From positions 47,020-111,019 of the forward strand of contig DAPW01000017.1 in NCBI GenBank assembly GCA_002502245.1: a DNA stretch of 64,000 bases. The letters run 5' to 3'. Position numbers and translations under genes: made by a program. Source of the stretch: Methanoregula sp. UBA154 (GTDB lineage: Archaea > Halobacteriota > Methanomicrobia > Methanomicrobiales > Methanospirillaceae). Below are positions 41,492 to 49,662 of the stretch, in pieces. The stretch's first letter is position 1, and every line of letters starts with the position of its first letter. Under the pieces are notes generated by a model, which saw only the letters and a list, made by a program, of their open reading frames with translations, searched no databases and was not told the DNA's origin.

Positions 41492-42777
41492 CACTTCTTC
41501 TTTCGCATTACAAGTAAATAATACCCGGCGCCGACAACGATAAGGGCGAGGATGACAGCCGGCAGAAACCGTGCAATACCGGTCGGCTGCGATGAGGGGA
41601 TAACACGGATAGCAAGCTTGAAGGTATCTGAGATCTGGCTGTTATCGAGCACATCCCTGAACCTGATCTCGGTATCCAGGGCATAATCCTGCGCTCCGGC
41701 CTCGTTGTCCGTGCTTAATTGGTAGGAAGCGGTGGCGGTGTCTCCGGGTTTCAGATCGCCAAGGTAGGCGCTGTTGTCAGCACTGGTGAAGGGGTCCACC
41801 ACGGAAAGGCGGGCCTGTGCATGGTAGGCGGTCTGCGTCCCCGTATTCCGGTACTGGACTGCGATGATATTTTCGGATCCGGGGGTGACGCTGATCAGAT
41901 CAGAGATTACCGCGAAGGTGAGCTTCCCAAGAACGGGGACACCCACCGTATCAGTGGCGGAAGTGACCGTATCACCGTCGCGGTTCTCGTAGGAGACCTG
42001 GAGATCAACCGGGTAGGTCTGGTTCTCGGCTTCACGGGAGATCGCGACCTTGTACCGGCAGGAGATCGTCGCATTCCGGGGGAAATCGCCGATAAAGACA
42101 TTGCTGTCCATCGGGATCACGGGGCTGTTCCCATTGCGAATGAGCCGGACTGTTGCTTTTTTACCGTCCTCAAAACCGGTATTTTGTATCTTCAGATGGA
42201 GATAGCCCCCGGTCCCGACGCTGAGGTTCTCCGGAACCACTTCGAGAACCGCGATCTTTACCGAGGGCTTGATTTTTATTGTGAGCGGGATCGTCTCATT
42301 CCTCCACCGGTAATCGGACTGAAGGACATCCGATGCCTCCTGGCCGGATTCGGCGAGATACAGGTAACCGATGGTCAGCGGGAGCATGTATTCCCCTTTG
42401 GTTGCATCGGACGTGATCTTGGTCGCAATCATCACAGTCGTTGTCTGCTGGCTGGCCAGATTACCGATATTCTGCGGATCAGATTTTACCAGAACGGGGG
42501 CATTCCCCGGCGAGAGGCCGACAGTGACCATCTTCGCAGTCGTGGGAACATCCTCACGATCTATGGTTCCATGCATCACGAATTTGTTGACATTCAGGCC
42601 GCGGTTCTGCACAACAACGGAAATGACCGCATCCTGACCCGGAGTGAACTCGTTTGTGCCCGAAATTGCTGCCGACATCTGCGGCCCTTCGCTCAGGTAG
42701 GTGGTCACCCCCATCGACGGTATACTGCAGCACAGTACTAGGGTAAAAAGTATGATGGATATTCTGCGATATTTCAT
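41491..42777 (-). CDS. Exported COG1361/S-layer-like protein, membrane-anchored
   Basis: A 428-residue exported protein: signal peptide (IILFTLVLCCSIPSMGVT), three NEW3/CARDB-like beta-sandwich domains (TPGQDAVISVVVQNRGLNVN; KIAVLEVVPENLSVGTGGYL; ISVTPGSENIIAVQYRNTGT), a spacer, and a C-terminal membrane helix (FLPAVILALIVVGAGYYLLV) with the tail MRKKK. It differs from the ABC-linked relative at 21458 in sequence but shares architecture. Its stop and the start of the isomerase gene overlap, an odd pairing of an envelope protein with a metabolic enzyme. A 9-bp inverted repeat is 12 bases upstream of the ATG and may control it. Confidence 0.84.
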   Translation of the reverse strand: MKYRRISIILFTLVLCCSIPSMGVTTYLSEGPQMSAAISGTNEFTPGQDAVISVVVQNRGLNVNKFVMHGTIDREDVPTTAKMVTVGLSPGNAPVLVKSDPQNIGNLASQQTTTVMIATKITSDATKGEYMLPLTIGYLYLAESGQEASDVLQSDYRWRNETIPLTIKIKPSVKIAVLEVVPENLSVGTGGYLHLKIQNTGFEDGKKATVRLIRNGNSPVIPMDSNVFIGDFPRNATISCRYKVAISREAENQTYPVDLQVSYENRDGDTVTSATDTVGVPVLGKLTFAVISDLISVTPGSENIIAVQYRNTGTQTAYHAQARLSVVDPFTSADNSAYLGDLKPGDTATASYQLSTDNEAGAQDYALDTEIRFRDVLDNSQISDTFKLAIRVIPSSQPTGIARFLPAVILALIVVGAGYYLLVMRKKK

Positions 42778-42788
42778 CCCTGATCACT

Positions 42789-42810
42789 TGTTGTTATTGA
42801 TATAACAACA
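42789..42810. promoter_or_regulatory. Perfect 9-bp inverted repeat, candidate operator
   Basis: TGTTGTTAT (42789-42797) and ATAACAACA (42802-42810) flank TGAT. It lies between the divergent starts of the S-layer-like gene (42777, minus) and the decayed plus-strand gene (42840), and next to the box A-like GATATAAAG at about 42821. Its position and dyad shape fit an operator for a dimeric regulator; a hairpin in the minus-strand leader is the alternative. Confidence 0.5.
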
Positions 42811-42839
42811 TTTATTGCAGGATATAAAGTGATGTTCAA

Positions 42840-43189
42840 ATGAAAATGCCGCCAGAGGAGACGGGCCGATTTGTTGAGTACCTTACATCCCTCGGAATGA
42901 TACGAGTCGCTCGTTAACCTTGCACTCCCGCGGATACAGATCCGTGAATCAGGTTGTCTCCCGCGCGCATCAGTTTACCGGGTCTTCGGCCAGCTGCGGG
43001 ACAAGGATCCTGGTATCCCAGTCGGTCCCCAGGTGGTCTGCAGCCATCCGTCCGGAAAATGCGATCACCCGGCTGCTGGGCAGGATCGAGGGCGACGCAG
43101 ACGAAGCCCGCAAAGCCCTTGTCGTCATCCTGTCCGCATATTTCTCCCGATCACTGCGTTCTCATGGATGTGCAAAAAAGTGCGGGTGA
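42840..43189 (+). pseudogene. Decayed gene, possibly a transcription regulator
   Basis: From ATG 42840-42842 the frame reads MKMPPEETGRFVEYLTSLGM and stops at a TAA after 25 codons. In another frame the sequence continues LPRIQIRESGCLPRASVYRV, which resembles a recognition helix, and in a third it ends RPENAITRLLGRIEGDADEA, ALVVILSAYFSRSLRS, with a TGA at 43187-43189. At least two frame changes are needed. A small HTH-type regulator divergent from the S-layer gene is plausible, but the family is not recognised. If there was a regulator, the inverted repeat between the two genes could have been its site. Confidence 0.35.
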
Positions 43190-43200
43190 GACCAACAAGA

Positions 43201-43947
43201 TCAAAAGCTCCGGATCTCTTCCATCCGGGTGATATCCATAAGGCCTTTCATAGCCTGTGTCTGAACCCAGCGCCCGCTCTCGCGGATTGCTGCCATCGGG
43301 TTGGTGCCCCCGACTGCAGCGATCGCAACATATTGCGGGCTTACCGGGACACCGAGGAGGGGCAGGTTCGGCATCCCGACCTCGAGTATGCCGGAATAAC
43401 TGCTGCTTTCCAGTTCGTCGAGCACGATGCCGACAAGCGCTTCAGCCTCCATGTGGAACTCGCGGATATTGGCAAGCATGTTCCCGCTGCCCTTGCGCAT
43501 CACATCAGTCACCGAGGTGGTCTTCTGGGAGATGAGCACCTGCAGCGGGTCGATGGTTGTATGCTCGTAAAGGATGATATGGGTGAAACGGATCGGCGTG
43601 CGGTTCTCGATCTCCACAACCCCGCCGCCGATCGGGTTGACCGGGATCCCACGACGGATCAGGAGGCCATCGAAGGTGATACTGCACATTGTGCATATTC
43701 CGGTGCATCCCTTCGGGATGTGATACTCTGCGACGGCATCACCGGAAGAGAAGAATTTGACAAGCCCGCTGACACTGACACCTGTTTTATGGGCAGCCTT
43801 GAGAATGCTGATAGCAAACTCAAGGTCCTCGTTCTTTATAAGGGACAGGTTGTAAACAACGTTGCCTTGCCCCGCAACCGGATCGAAGGTGACCTGCATG
43901 GCATAATCTTCGATATTGTTGTTCACAAACTTGAGCGGGAGGGTCAT
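43201..43947 (-). CDS. DUF128 protein (NrpR regulatory domain without HTH)
   Basis: A 248-residue single DUF128/NrpR domain. Key segments are MQVTFDPVAGQGNVVYNLSL, AEYHIPKGCTGICTMCSITF, GIPVNPIGGGVVEIENRTP, DVMRKGSGNMLANIREFHMEA and VAIAAVGGTNPMAAIRESGR. In methanogens NrpR binds 2-oxoglutarate and represses nif and glnA promoters; some species carry an HTH-bearing NrpRI and an HTH-less NrpRII that work together. This gene has the NrpRII layout. The open frame extends another 81 codons upstream with no domain-like sequence, so ATG 43945-43947, preceded by AGGA, is chosen. Whether an NrpRI exists elsewhere cannot be seen here. Confidence 0.84.
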   Translation of the reverse strand: MTLPLKFVNNNIEDYAMQVTFDPVAGQGNVVYNLSLIKNEDLEFAISILKAAHKTGVSVSGLVKFFSSGDAVAEYHIPKGCTGICTMCSITFDGLLIRRGIPVNPIGGGVVEIENRTPIRFTHIILYEHTTIDPLQVLISQKTTSVTDVMRKGSGNMLANIREFHMEAEALVGIVLDELESSSYSGILEVGMPNLPLLGVPVSPQYVAIAAVGGTNPMAAIRESGRWVQTQAMKGLMDITRMEEIRSF

Positions 43948-44008
43948 TATCCTAAACTTCTGACAGCGCAATAGAAAAATTGTTCTATAAGCGTAAGGCA
44001 AATTATAT

Positions 44009-44971
44009 ATGATGGAACCTGAAATGCGGGAAAAGGCCAAGAATGCGATGCGTCTCATTCTTGAAGCGGCACGGTTCGACGTGGAGGAAGTAGATGAACC
44101 ACTCGACCTTTCAGCAGTTCGTGAAGGGGTCTGTCTTCTTGTGCTTTGTTCAAACGAGAAGGCAATGATCAGCCAGTTCGACAAGACCAATTACAGCCTC
44201 ATGATCGATGACCATGAGATGAACTGTAAAAAACTCCTTTTCTCGATCGATAAGGATATCTCAACTGAGAACTGCATCCAGTGGGGTGTCGAGGAGTTTG
44301 TCCGATATACCGGTGAAGCTGTCCTCGCGGATATCCTGAGCCGTGAACTTGCTCTCGATCTTAACCAGTCAAAAAGCAGGAGACCATCGGCCTCGCCTTC
44401 TGTCGCACCAGCCCTGGCCCCGCCGGAACCCTCCGGCATCTCAATCCCGCATTTCCCGGTAAAACTGACCGAGCAGGCAGCGATCCGTGCTGCCGGCGTA
44501 CAGGGAGCGGCAAAGCTCCGGTTCATACCCTATTATCTGTTCCATTACACGAGCACGGGCGAGCAGGTATACAAGGACCGCCGTATCCCGTTCGATGCCG
44601 ATGGCTGGAGCGCCCTGAACGCCATTAACGGAATCAAGATCGACCTGGACAATAAACAGGTCGAGGATACGGAAATCCCCGGTAGTGCCGAGGTCTGCAA
44701 CCCGCATATCAAAAAAGAGGAAGCCGCCGAGCGAATGGTGAATGAGCTCATCGATCGCCTGACCCAGAAAGTCCGCATTAAGCAGGAGAAGGGCGACGCG
44801 ATCTTCTATGAGGAGAAGATCCTCAAGCCAGACAAGAAAAACATCACCATTGATGCCAAACAGGTCTATATCCCGGTCTGGCAGATCCGTGGCAAAAAGA
44901 TCGTCGAAGTGAATGCGTTCACGGGCGAGTTGCTCTCGGAGCCGATGGATGAGGGCGTTGAAGTCTTCTGA
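44009..44971 (+). CDS. Archaeal hypothetical protein with possible Mrr-like N-terminus
   Basis: A 320-residue protein. Residues about 8-110 have a helix-strand pattern (AKNAMRLILEAARFDVEEVD, REGVCLLVLCSNEKA, CKKLLFSIDKDIST, CIQWGVEEFVRYTGEAVLAD) that suggests a restriction-endonuclease-like/Mrr-type fold, without clear catalytic residues. A Ser/Pro/Ala linker (about 120-145) leads to a C-terminal alpha/beta region (LRFIPYYLFHYTSTGEQVYK, VYIPVWQIRGKKIVEVNAFT), which is well conserved in style. No signal peptide. Divergent from the DUF128 gene. No confident function. Confidence 0.7.
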   Translation: MMEPEMREKAKNAMRLILEAARFDVEEVDEPLDLSAVREGVCLLVLCSNEKAMISQFDKTNYSLMIDDHEMNCKKLLFSIDKDISTENCIQWGVEEFVRYTGEAVLADILSRELALDLNQSKSRRPSASPSVAPALAPPEPSGISIPHFPVKLTEQAAIRAAGVQGAAKLRFIPYYLFHYTSTGEQVYKDRRIPFDADGWSALNAINGIKIDLDNKQVEDTEIPGSAEVCNPHIKKEEAAERMVNELIDRLTQKVRIKQEKGDAIFYEEKILKPDKKNITIDAKQVYIPVWQIRGKKIVEVNAFTGELLSEPMDEGVEVF

Positions 44972-45097
44972 TCCCCGCCCCTTCCCGCTCAATTCCTTCG
45001 GCACCGGACGGTGTCGTCCCGCAGTCTTTTATCATCCTCCTGCCTGTATCCTCCTAAATACCACGGCACCGCCTCTGCTGCGGTCAGGGATCCGGTC

Positions 45098-46420
45098 ATG
45101 ATCGTCATCCTTGGCGGGGGCCCGGCAGGAAGGCTCGCGTCCATCCGCCTTGCCGCAGCAGGCAGGCAGGTCATCCTCGTCGAACACGGGGGTATCGGGG
45201 GCCAGTGTCTTCACTCGGGCTGCATGCCGGTCTGTGCCCTGAACGATGTCGCCCGTCTCATCCATGCAGCCCGTGAACTGAATGACCTCGGGGTTATCGA
45301 TACGGTCCCTGGCCCGGATTTTTCGGTCCTCTTAAGAAGGATGGGGGAGATCCAGCAGAAGATCGCCTCAATCCTCGACGATGAAACGCGATCTGCTGGT
45401 GTGGATATCATCTACGGCAGGACTGGCAGGCTTGCAGGGCGAATGGCCTGGGCCGGCGACGAGCAGCTGGAAGCCGAAGCGATCATCGCGGCCACCGGCT
45501 CCCGGCCCTTTGTTCCCGGAATCCCGGGTATTGATCTCCCCGGTGTCTTTACGTCCCGCACCCTGTCCGGCATGGACAGGCTCCCGGAAAAAATGGTCAT
45601 TATCGGCGGCAGCGTGGTGGCTGCAGAGTTCGCCTACATTTTCAGTACTTTCGGGTGCGACGTGACAATCCTATCCCGCAGTACGTTCCTGAAAGAGAGC
45701 GACAGGCACATCAGGGCGCTCGCGATAAAGGAACTGGCGGGCGCAACGATCCGGGAGAATACACCAGTGAAGACAATTATGGGTAAAAACCGGGTTGACT
45801 CGGTCCTCACCCCGGACGGGGAACTGGAAGCAGACGCGGTCTTCATCGCTGCGGGACTTGTGCCGAACTCCGGGTCGCTCGAAGGACTGAAAAAAGGACC
45901 CCTAGGAGAGGTGGTTGTCGATAACCACATGCGGACGAGTGTTGCGGACGTCTATGCCTGCGGCGACGTGGTCGGCCCACCCTGCCTAACACCGGTTGCC
46001 CGCCACCAGGGAATTGTAGCCGCCGACAATATCCTCGGGATCCCCCGGACCATGGATTATCAGAATATCCCACGGTCAATCAATCTTACCCACGAGCTGG
46101 CCTTCTGCATCAACGGGACCGACGGGATGGGGTCGCTTGCTATTCCGGGCCCGGCCGGCCCGGGCTCGTTCTGGTCCGTTCCCACCGGGCAGACAGGTCT
46201 TGCCAAAGTGATCTTCGAGCCGGGGAGCGGGGAACTTGCCGGTATCTGTGCGGCAGGGCCTGGAGGAGGGCTGGTTGCCGGCTACATGGCGTTTCTCATG
46301 AAGAAACACTTCTCCGTCCATGACTTCGAGGAGTTCATCGAGGTCCACCCCTCAACAGACGGCGTGTACGGGCTGGCAAAGTATGCCTCCGCGGTCCTGA
46401 AAAAACGTAATCGCCCGTAA
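45098..46420 (+). CDS. FAD-dependent pyridine nucleotide-disulfide oxidoreductase
   Basis: A 440-residue two-dinucleotide-binding oxidoreductase of the dihydrolipoamide dehydrogenase/mercuric reductase class. FAD fold MIVILGGGPAGRLASIRLAA, redox disulfide GGQCLHSGCMPVCALND (CX4C kept; the usual P-S-K after the second cysteine reads P-V-C), NAD(P) fold KMVIIGGSVVAAEFAYIFST, FAD-contacting YACGDVVGPPCLTPVA and the C-terminal dimer motif EFIEVHPSTDG. No lipoyl-complex genes are nearby, so the partner may be another disulfide or a polysulfide. ATG 45098 has CAGGGA eight bases upstream; the open frame extends further with no homology. Confidence 0.88.
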   Translation: MIVILGGGPAGRLASIRLAAAGRQVILVEHGGIGGQCLHSGCMPVCALNDVARLIHAARELNDLGVIDTVPGPDFSVLLRRMGEIQQKIASILDDETRSAGVDIIYGRTGRLAGRMAWAGDEQLEAEAIIAATGSRPFVPGIPGIDLPGVFTSRTLSGMDRLPEKMVIIGGSVVAAEFAYIFSTFGCDVTILSRSTFLKESDRHIRALAIKELAGATIRENTPVKTIMGKNRVDSVLTPDGELEADAVFIAAGLVPNSGSLEGLKKGPLGEVVVDNHMRTSVADVYACGDVVGPPCLTPVARHQGIVAADNILGIPRTMDYQNIPRSINLTHELAFCINGTDGMGSLAIPGPAGPGSFWSVPTGQTGLAKVIFEPGSGELAGICAAGPGGGLVAGYMAFLMKKHFSVHDFEEFIEVHPSTDGVYGLAKYASAVLKKRNRP

Positions 46421-46524
46421 ACGTACCCCCTTCTCCTGTTCCGACGCTGGCGCTGAAGGTATTATTACATCCGGAATCGCATTATTACGATACATACCAT
46501 CCCATTCTTCGGGTGTTTTTAACG

Positions 46525-48054
46525 ATGACCAGTCCCACTGAAAATACCACATTCGACCAGACACGGCTCGACAAGATCCGTGCACTGCAGGAAAAAGGCC
46601 ACATCATCTTCCCAACCTCATTTGACCGGCAGCACACCGTTGCCGAGATCAAGACGAAGTATGCGGATATCGCCCACGACAAGAGCGCTGAGCCCGTGAC
46701 CACGGCCGGCAGGATCTACATTGTCCGTAACCACGGCAAGACCCTCTTTGCCGACCTCGGGGATGAGACCGGCAAGATCCAGCTCTATATAAGGAAGAAT
46801 GATATCGGGGAAGCCCAGTTCGATCTCTTCAACCAGTTCATCGAGCGGGGGGACATCATCGGGGTGACAGGGCACGTTTTCCGGACAAAACTCGGGGAGA
46901 TCACCATCTGGGTGGACACCTTCACCCTTCTCTGCAAAGCCGTCTGTTCCCTGCCGGAGAAATTTCACGGGCTCACGGATGTCGAGAAGCGCTATCGCCA
47001 GCGGTACGTGGACCTGATCGTGAACGAGGAAAGCCGGCAGACCTTCCGGAGCCGGAGCCGGATTGTCTCCCTCATCCGCAGGTATCTTGACGACCATGGA
47101 TTCCTCGAGTTCGAAACCCCCATCCTCCAGCCGATATACGGTGGGGCCAATGCCCGGCCGTTCACCTCCTACCACCACTTCCTTGACCAGAACCTCTTCC
47201 TCCGCATCGCCCCTGAGCTCTACCTCAAGCGTCTCGTAGTCGGCGGATTCGAGAAGGTTTTCGAGATCGCCCGCAACTTCCGGAACGAAGCGGTGGATGC
47301 CGATCACAACCCGGAGTTCTCAATGGTGGAGATCTACTGGGCATACCGGGACTTCAAGGACATGATGGCCCTGACCGAAGATATCGTCTCGTCCATCATC
47401 CTTGAGCTCCACGGCAAGTACGAGATACCGTTCGGCGAGATCACGCTCGACTTCAAGCCGCCCTGGAAGAAACTCTCAATGGCGGATGCGGTCTTTGAGA
47501 TTGCCGGTATCGATATCTTCACCCATCCGGTTGAGGAACTCCGTGTCCTCGCCCGCCAGCACCAGCTCGAGGATCCGGACAAGCCGCAGAGCCAGCGGGA
47601 GTTCCTCATCGCCTTCTTCGAAGGACTTGTCGAGGAGAAACTCATCCAGCCGACCTTCATATACGATTACCCGGTCGAGAATTCACCGCTCGCCAAGCGC
47701 CACCGTTCAAAGGAGGGCTTCACCGAGCGGTTCGAGCTCTTCATCGCCGGTATGGAGGTCGGAAACGGCTTCTCGGAGCTGAACGACCCGGTCGACCAGA
47801 AGGAGCGGTTCGAAGCACAGGACGAGAAGCGTCGGCTCGGGGACGTGGAAGCCCAGATGATCGATTACGACTTCATCAACGCCATCGGGTACGGCATGCC
47901 CCCGACCGGCGGGGTCGGGATTGGCATCGACCGGCTTGTGATGCTCCTCACCAACAATGAATCCATCAAAGAGGTCATACTATTCCCTTCAATGAAAAAG
48001 CTCCAGGAAGGAGGCGGGGAAGAAACGGACGAGACGCCGAAAGCCGGGAACTGA
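46525..48054 (+). CDS. lysS: Lysyl-tRNA synthetase, class II
   Basis: A class II LysRS of about 509 residues. Anticodon-binding OB fold: VTTAGRIYIVRNHGKTLFAD, DLGDETGKIQLYIRKND. Motif 1 around RSRIVSLIRRYLDDHGFLEF, motif 2 in FEIARNFRNEAVDADHNPEF, motif 3 in GVGIGIDRLVMLLTNN. Many euryarchaea use the class I enzyme instead, so the class II form is worth recording. The start at ATG 46525 is chosen over the upstream GTG at 46513; neither has a clear ribosome site, and ATTATTACGATACATAC upstream may contain the box A. Confidence 0.95.
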   Translation: MTSPTENTTFDQTRLDKIRALQEKGHIIFPTSFDRQHTVAEIKTKYADIAHDKSAEPVTTAGRIYIVRNHGKTLFADLGDETGKIQLYIRKNDIGEAQFDLFNQFIERGDIIGVTGHVFRTKLGEITIWVDTFTLLCKAVCSLPEKFHGLTDVEKRYRQRYVDLIVNEESRQTFRSRSRIVSLIRRYLDDHGFLEFETPILQPIYGGANARPFTSYHHFLDQNLFLRIAPELYLKRLVVGGFEKVFEIARNFRNEAVDADHNPEFSMVEIYWAYRDFKDMMALTEDIVSSIILELHGKYEIPFGEITLDFKPPWKKLSMADAVFEIAGIDIFTHPVEELRVLARQHQLEDPDKPQSQREFLIAFFEGLVEEKLIQPTFIYDYPVENSPLAKRHRSKEGFTERFELFIAGMEVGNGFSELNDPVDQKERFEAQDEKRRLGDVEAQMIDYDFINAIGYGMPPTGGVGIGIDRLVMLLTNNESIKEVILFPSMKKLQEGGGEETDETPKAGN

Positions 48055-48515
48055 TACTTCGCGACCTGTTCTCCGGAAAACTTATTTTCTTGTGAGATTT
48101 CCTCCTTCTAACACCACCGGATCGAATAACCTGTCAGGTACTCGCTCGTCATACCTGCCCTTCTCATCGGGAACTCCGGTCTTCATTTCCAGAGGGGATG
48201 GTCCGCTTACGATTGATCTGCAGACCCCGGAACAATTTAAGAGGAACAGGGGAGTTGGGAGGTTCCCCGACCCCCTGCCGGAAAAGTGCGGCTACTGGCG
48301 GGTATAGTATGATCGAGGGGTTCATGCCGGTATGACGGATACCAGGCACAAATATCCGGAAAAATGATTCTGGTCTTGGGCACCAGGACGTTACAAAAGT
48401 AACCGATGAAGATGCGCCTCCATGAATAACTGGATTTGTTCTCCAAAGAAGGTCATGGGCTGGAATTACGGAAAGATGCAGAACGGTTATCCGAGCAGTC
48501 TACCTATCAATCTGC
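48055..48515. other. Gene-free gap between lysS and a methyltransferase
   Basis: 461 bases. Short frames on both strands have no protein-like composition. Weakly AT-rich stretches (around 48350-48400) may hold a promoter for the methyltransferase. No repeat or structured RNA was recognised. Confidence 0.5.
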
Positions 48516-49103
48516 ATGAGTTCCAGCGAAAAGTTACGTCATCACCACCACGTGGTTTTCTCGGCTGAAAAGGCCGGCCACCTCGACACCCGCTTCCGCC
48601 GCTTCCTCTACCGTCCTGACCGGCTCGCGGAACGGTTCGTGAAGCCAGGCTCAAATGTAATCGACTTCGGCTGCGGACCGGGATTCTTCACGCGGGAATT
48701 TGCGAAACGGGTCGGCGACAGCGGCCATGTCTTTTCCGTGGACCTGCAGGAGGAGATGCTCCGGATCGTGCGCGAGAAGATGGCAGCAGAGGACCTCCTG
48801 CCACGTATTACGACATACCGGTGCGAGCCGGATTCAATCAACCTCTCCCCGGATCTGATGGGAACCTTCGATGCCGCCTTCACCATCTTTGTGGTCCATG
48901 AGGTGCCTGATCCGGCAACGCTGTTCCGGGAGCTCGCCCTGCTCCTGAAGCCGGGGGGCACGCTCTTCTATACCGAGCCCCCGTTCATCGTTTCCGGAAA
49001 GGAGTTCCGGGAGAACCTCACACGCGCGGAGGAAGTGGGATTCCGGCAGGTGGACCGTTTTCTCTACTTTGTAAACCGGGCAGTTGTGCTGAGGAAGGGG
49101 TGA
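48516..49103 (+). CDS. Class I SAM-dependent methyltransferase
   Basis: A 195-residue Rossmann methyltransferase. Motif I NVIDFGCGPGFFTREFAKRV, strand 2 VFSVDLQEEMLRIV, then FDAAFTIFVVHEVPDPATLF and LLLKPGGTLFYTEPP. The N-terminus HHHHVVFSAEKAGHLDTRFR is histidine-rich and typical of the UbiE-like archaeal relatives that act near the membrane or on arsenite or cofactors. Short relative to full ubiquinone methyltransferases. It precedes the YciI-like gene by 13 bases, so the two are in one transcript. Confidence 0.85.
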   Translation: MSSSEKLRHHHHVVFSAEKAGHLDTRFRRFLYRPDRLAERFVKPGSNVIDFGCGPGFFTREFAKRVGDSGHVFSVDLQEEMLRIVREKMAAEDLLPRITTYRCEPDSINLSPDLMGTFDAAFTIFVVHEVPDPATLFRELALLLKPGGTLFYTEPPFIVSGKEFRENLTRAEEVGFRQVDRFLYFVNRAVVLRKG

Positions 49104-49116
49104 GGAGGATTGTCAG

Positions 49117-49506
49117 ATGATTACGATTACTGATGAATACATGCAGCAGATAATAAAACGGACAAAAGAGTACTCCCTTGGTATCCTGAAGGCCGGCCCG
49201 GCCATTGGCATGGAGGGTGCCGGGAAGATTATCTGGGAGCATGGGCGGCGGAACTTCAGCCTCCGCGAAGAAGGCTTGCTCTCCATTGTCTGCCCGGGGG
49301 CGGACGGGAGCGGTGTGAGTGGTGTTGGCATCTTTAATGCCAGCCTTGATCGGGTGAAAGAGATCATGGATGGGGACCCGGCAGTCCGGGCCGGTATCTT
49401 CGTGTACGAGATCCACCCGTGCCGGTGCTTCCCGGGACCGGTTGCAGGAATAAAATTTCACGAGATCCTGGACACGGGCACGCACCAATTTTTCATTGTC
49501 CTTTGA
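49117..49506 (+). CDS. YciI-like dimeric alpha-beta barrel protein
   Basis: A 129-residue protein. Residues about 45-115 fit the YciI/dimeric ferredoxin-like barrel: FSLREEGLLSIVCPG, SGVGIFNASLDRVKEIMDGD, then PAVRAGIFVYEIHPCRCFPG, where DPAVxAGxFxYExHP is the most telling signature of YciI-like proteins. The N-terminal helix (EYMQQIIKRTKEYSLGILK) is an addition. YciI-like proteins are usually small enzymes or binding proteins of unknown substrate. Coupled to the methyltransferase gene. Confidence 0.78.
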   Translation: MITITDEYMQQIIKRTKEYSLGILKAGPAIGMEGAGKIIWEHGRRNFSLREEGLLSIVCPGADGSGVSGVGIFNASLDRVKEIMDGDPAVRAGIFVYEIHPCRCFPGPVAGIKFHEILDTGTHQFFIVL

Positions 49507-49662
49507 ACCACGTTCTGGGATCATGGAAGCGGACGGGTTCTAATAATTCTGTTAAGGGAGGGATCAACAGGCACTCCCCCAAGGGGCTGATGTACCCACG
49601 GGGACCTGCAACAGCACCAGGAATCACAAAAGGTTATTACTTTTCATTCCAAGTTATTCACG

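Noticed and set aside
41719..42741. 340-codon plus-strand frame opposite the S-layer-like gene
   Set aside because: The minus strand carries a signal peptide, repeated beta domains and membrane helix; the plus frame has no domain structure.
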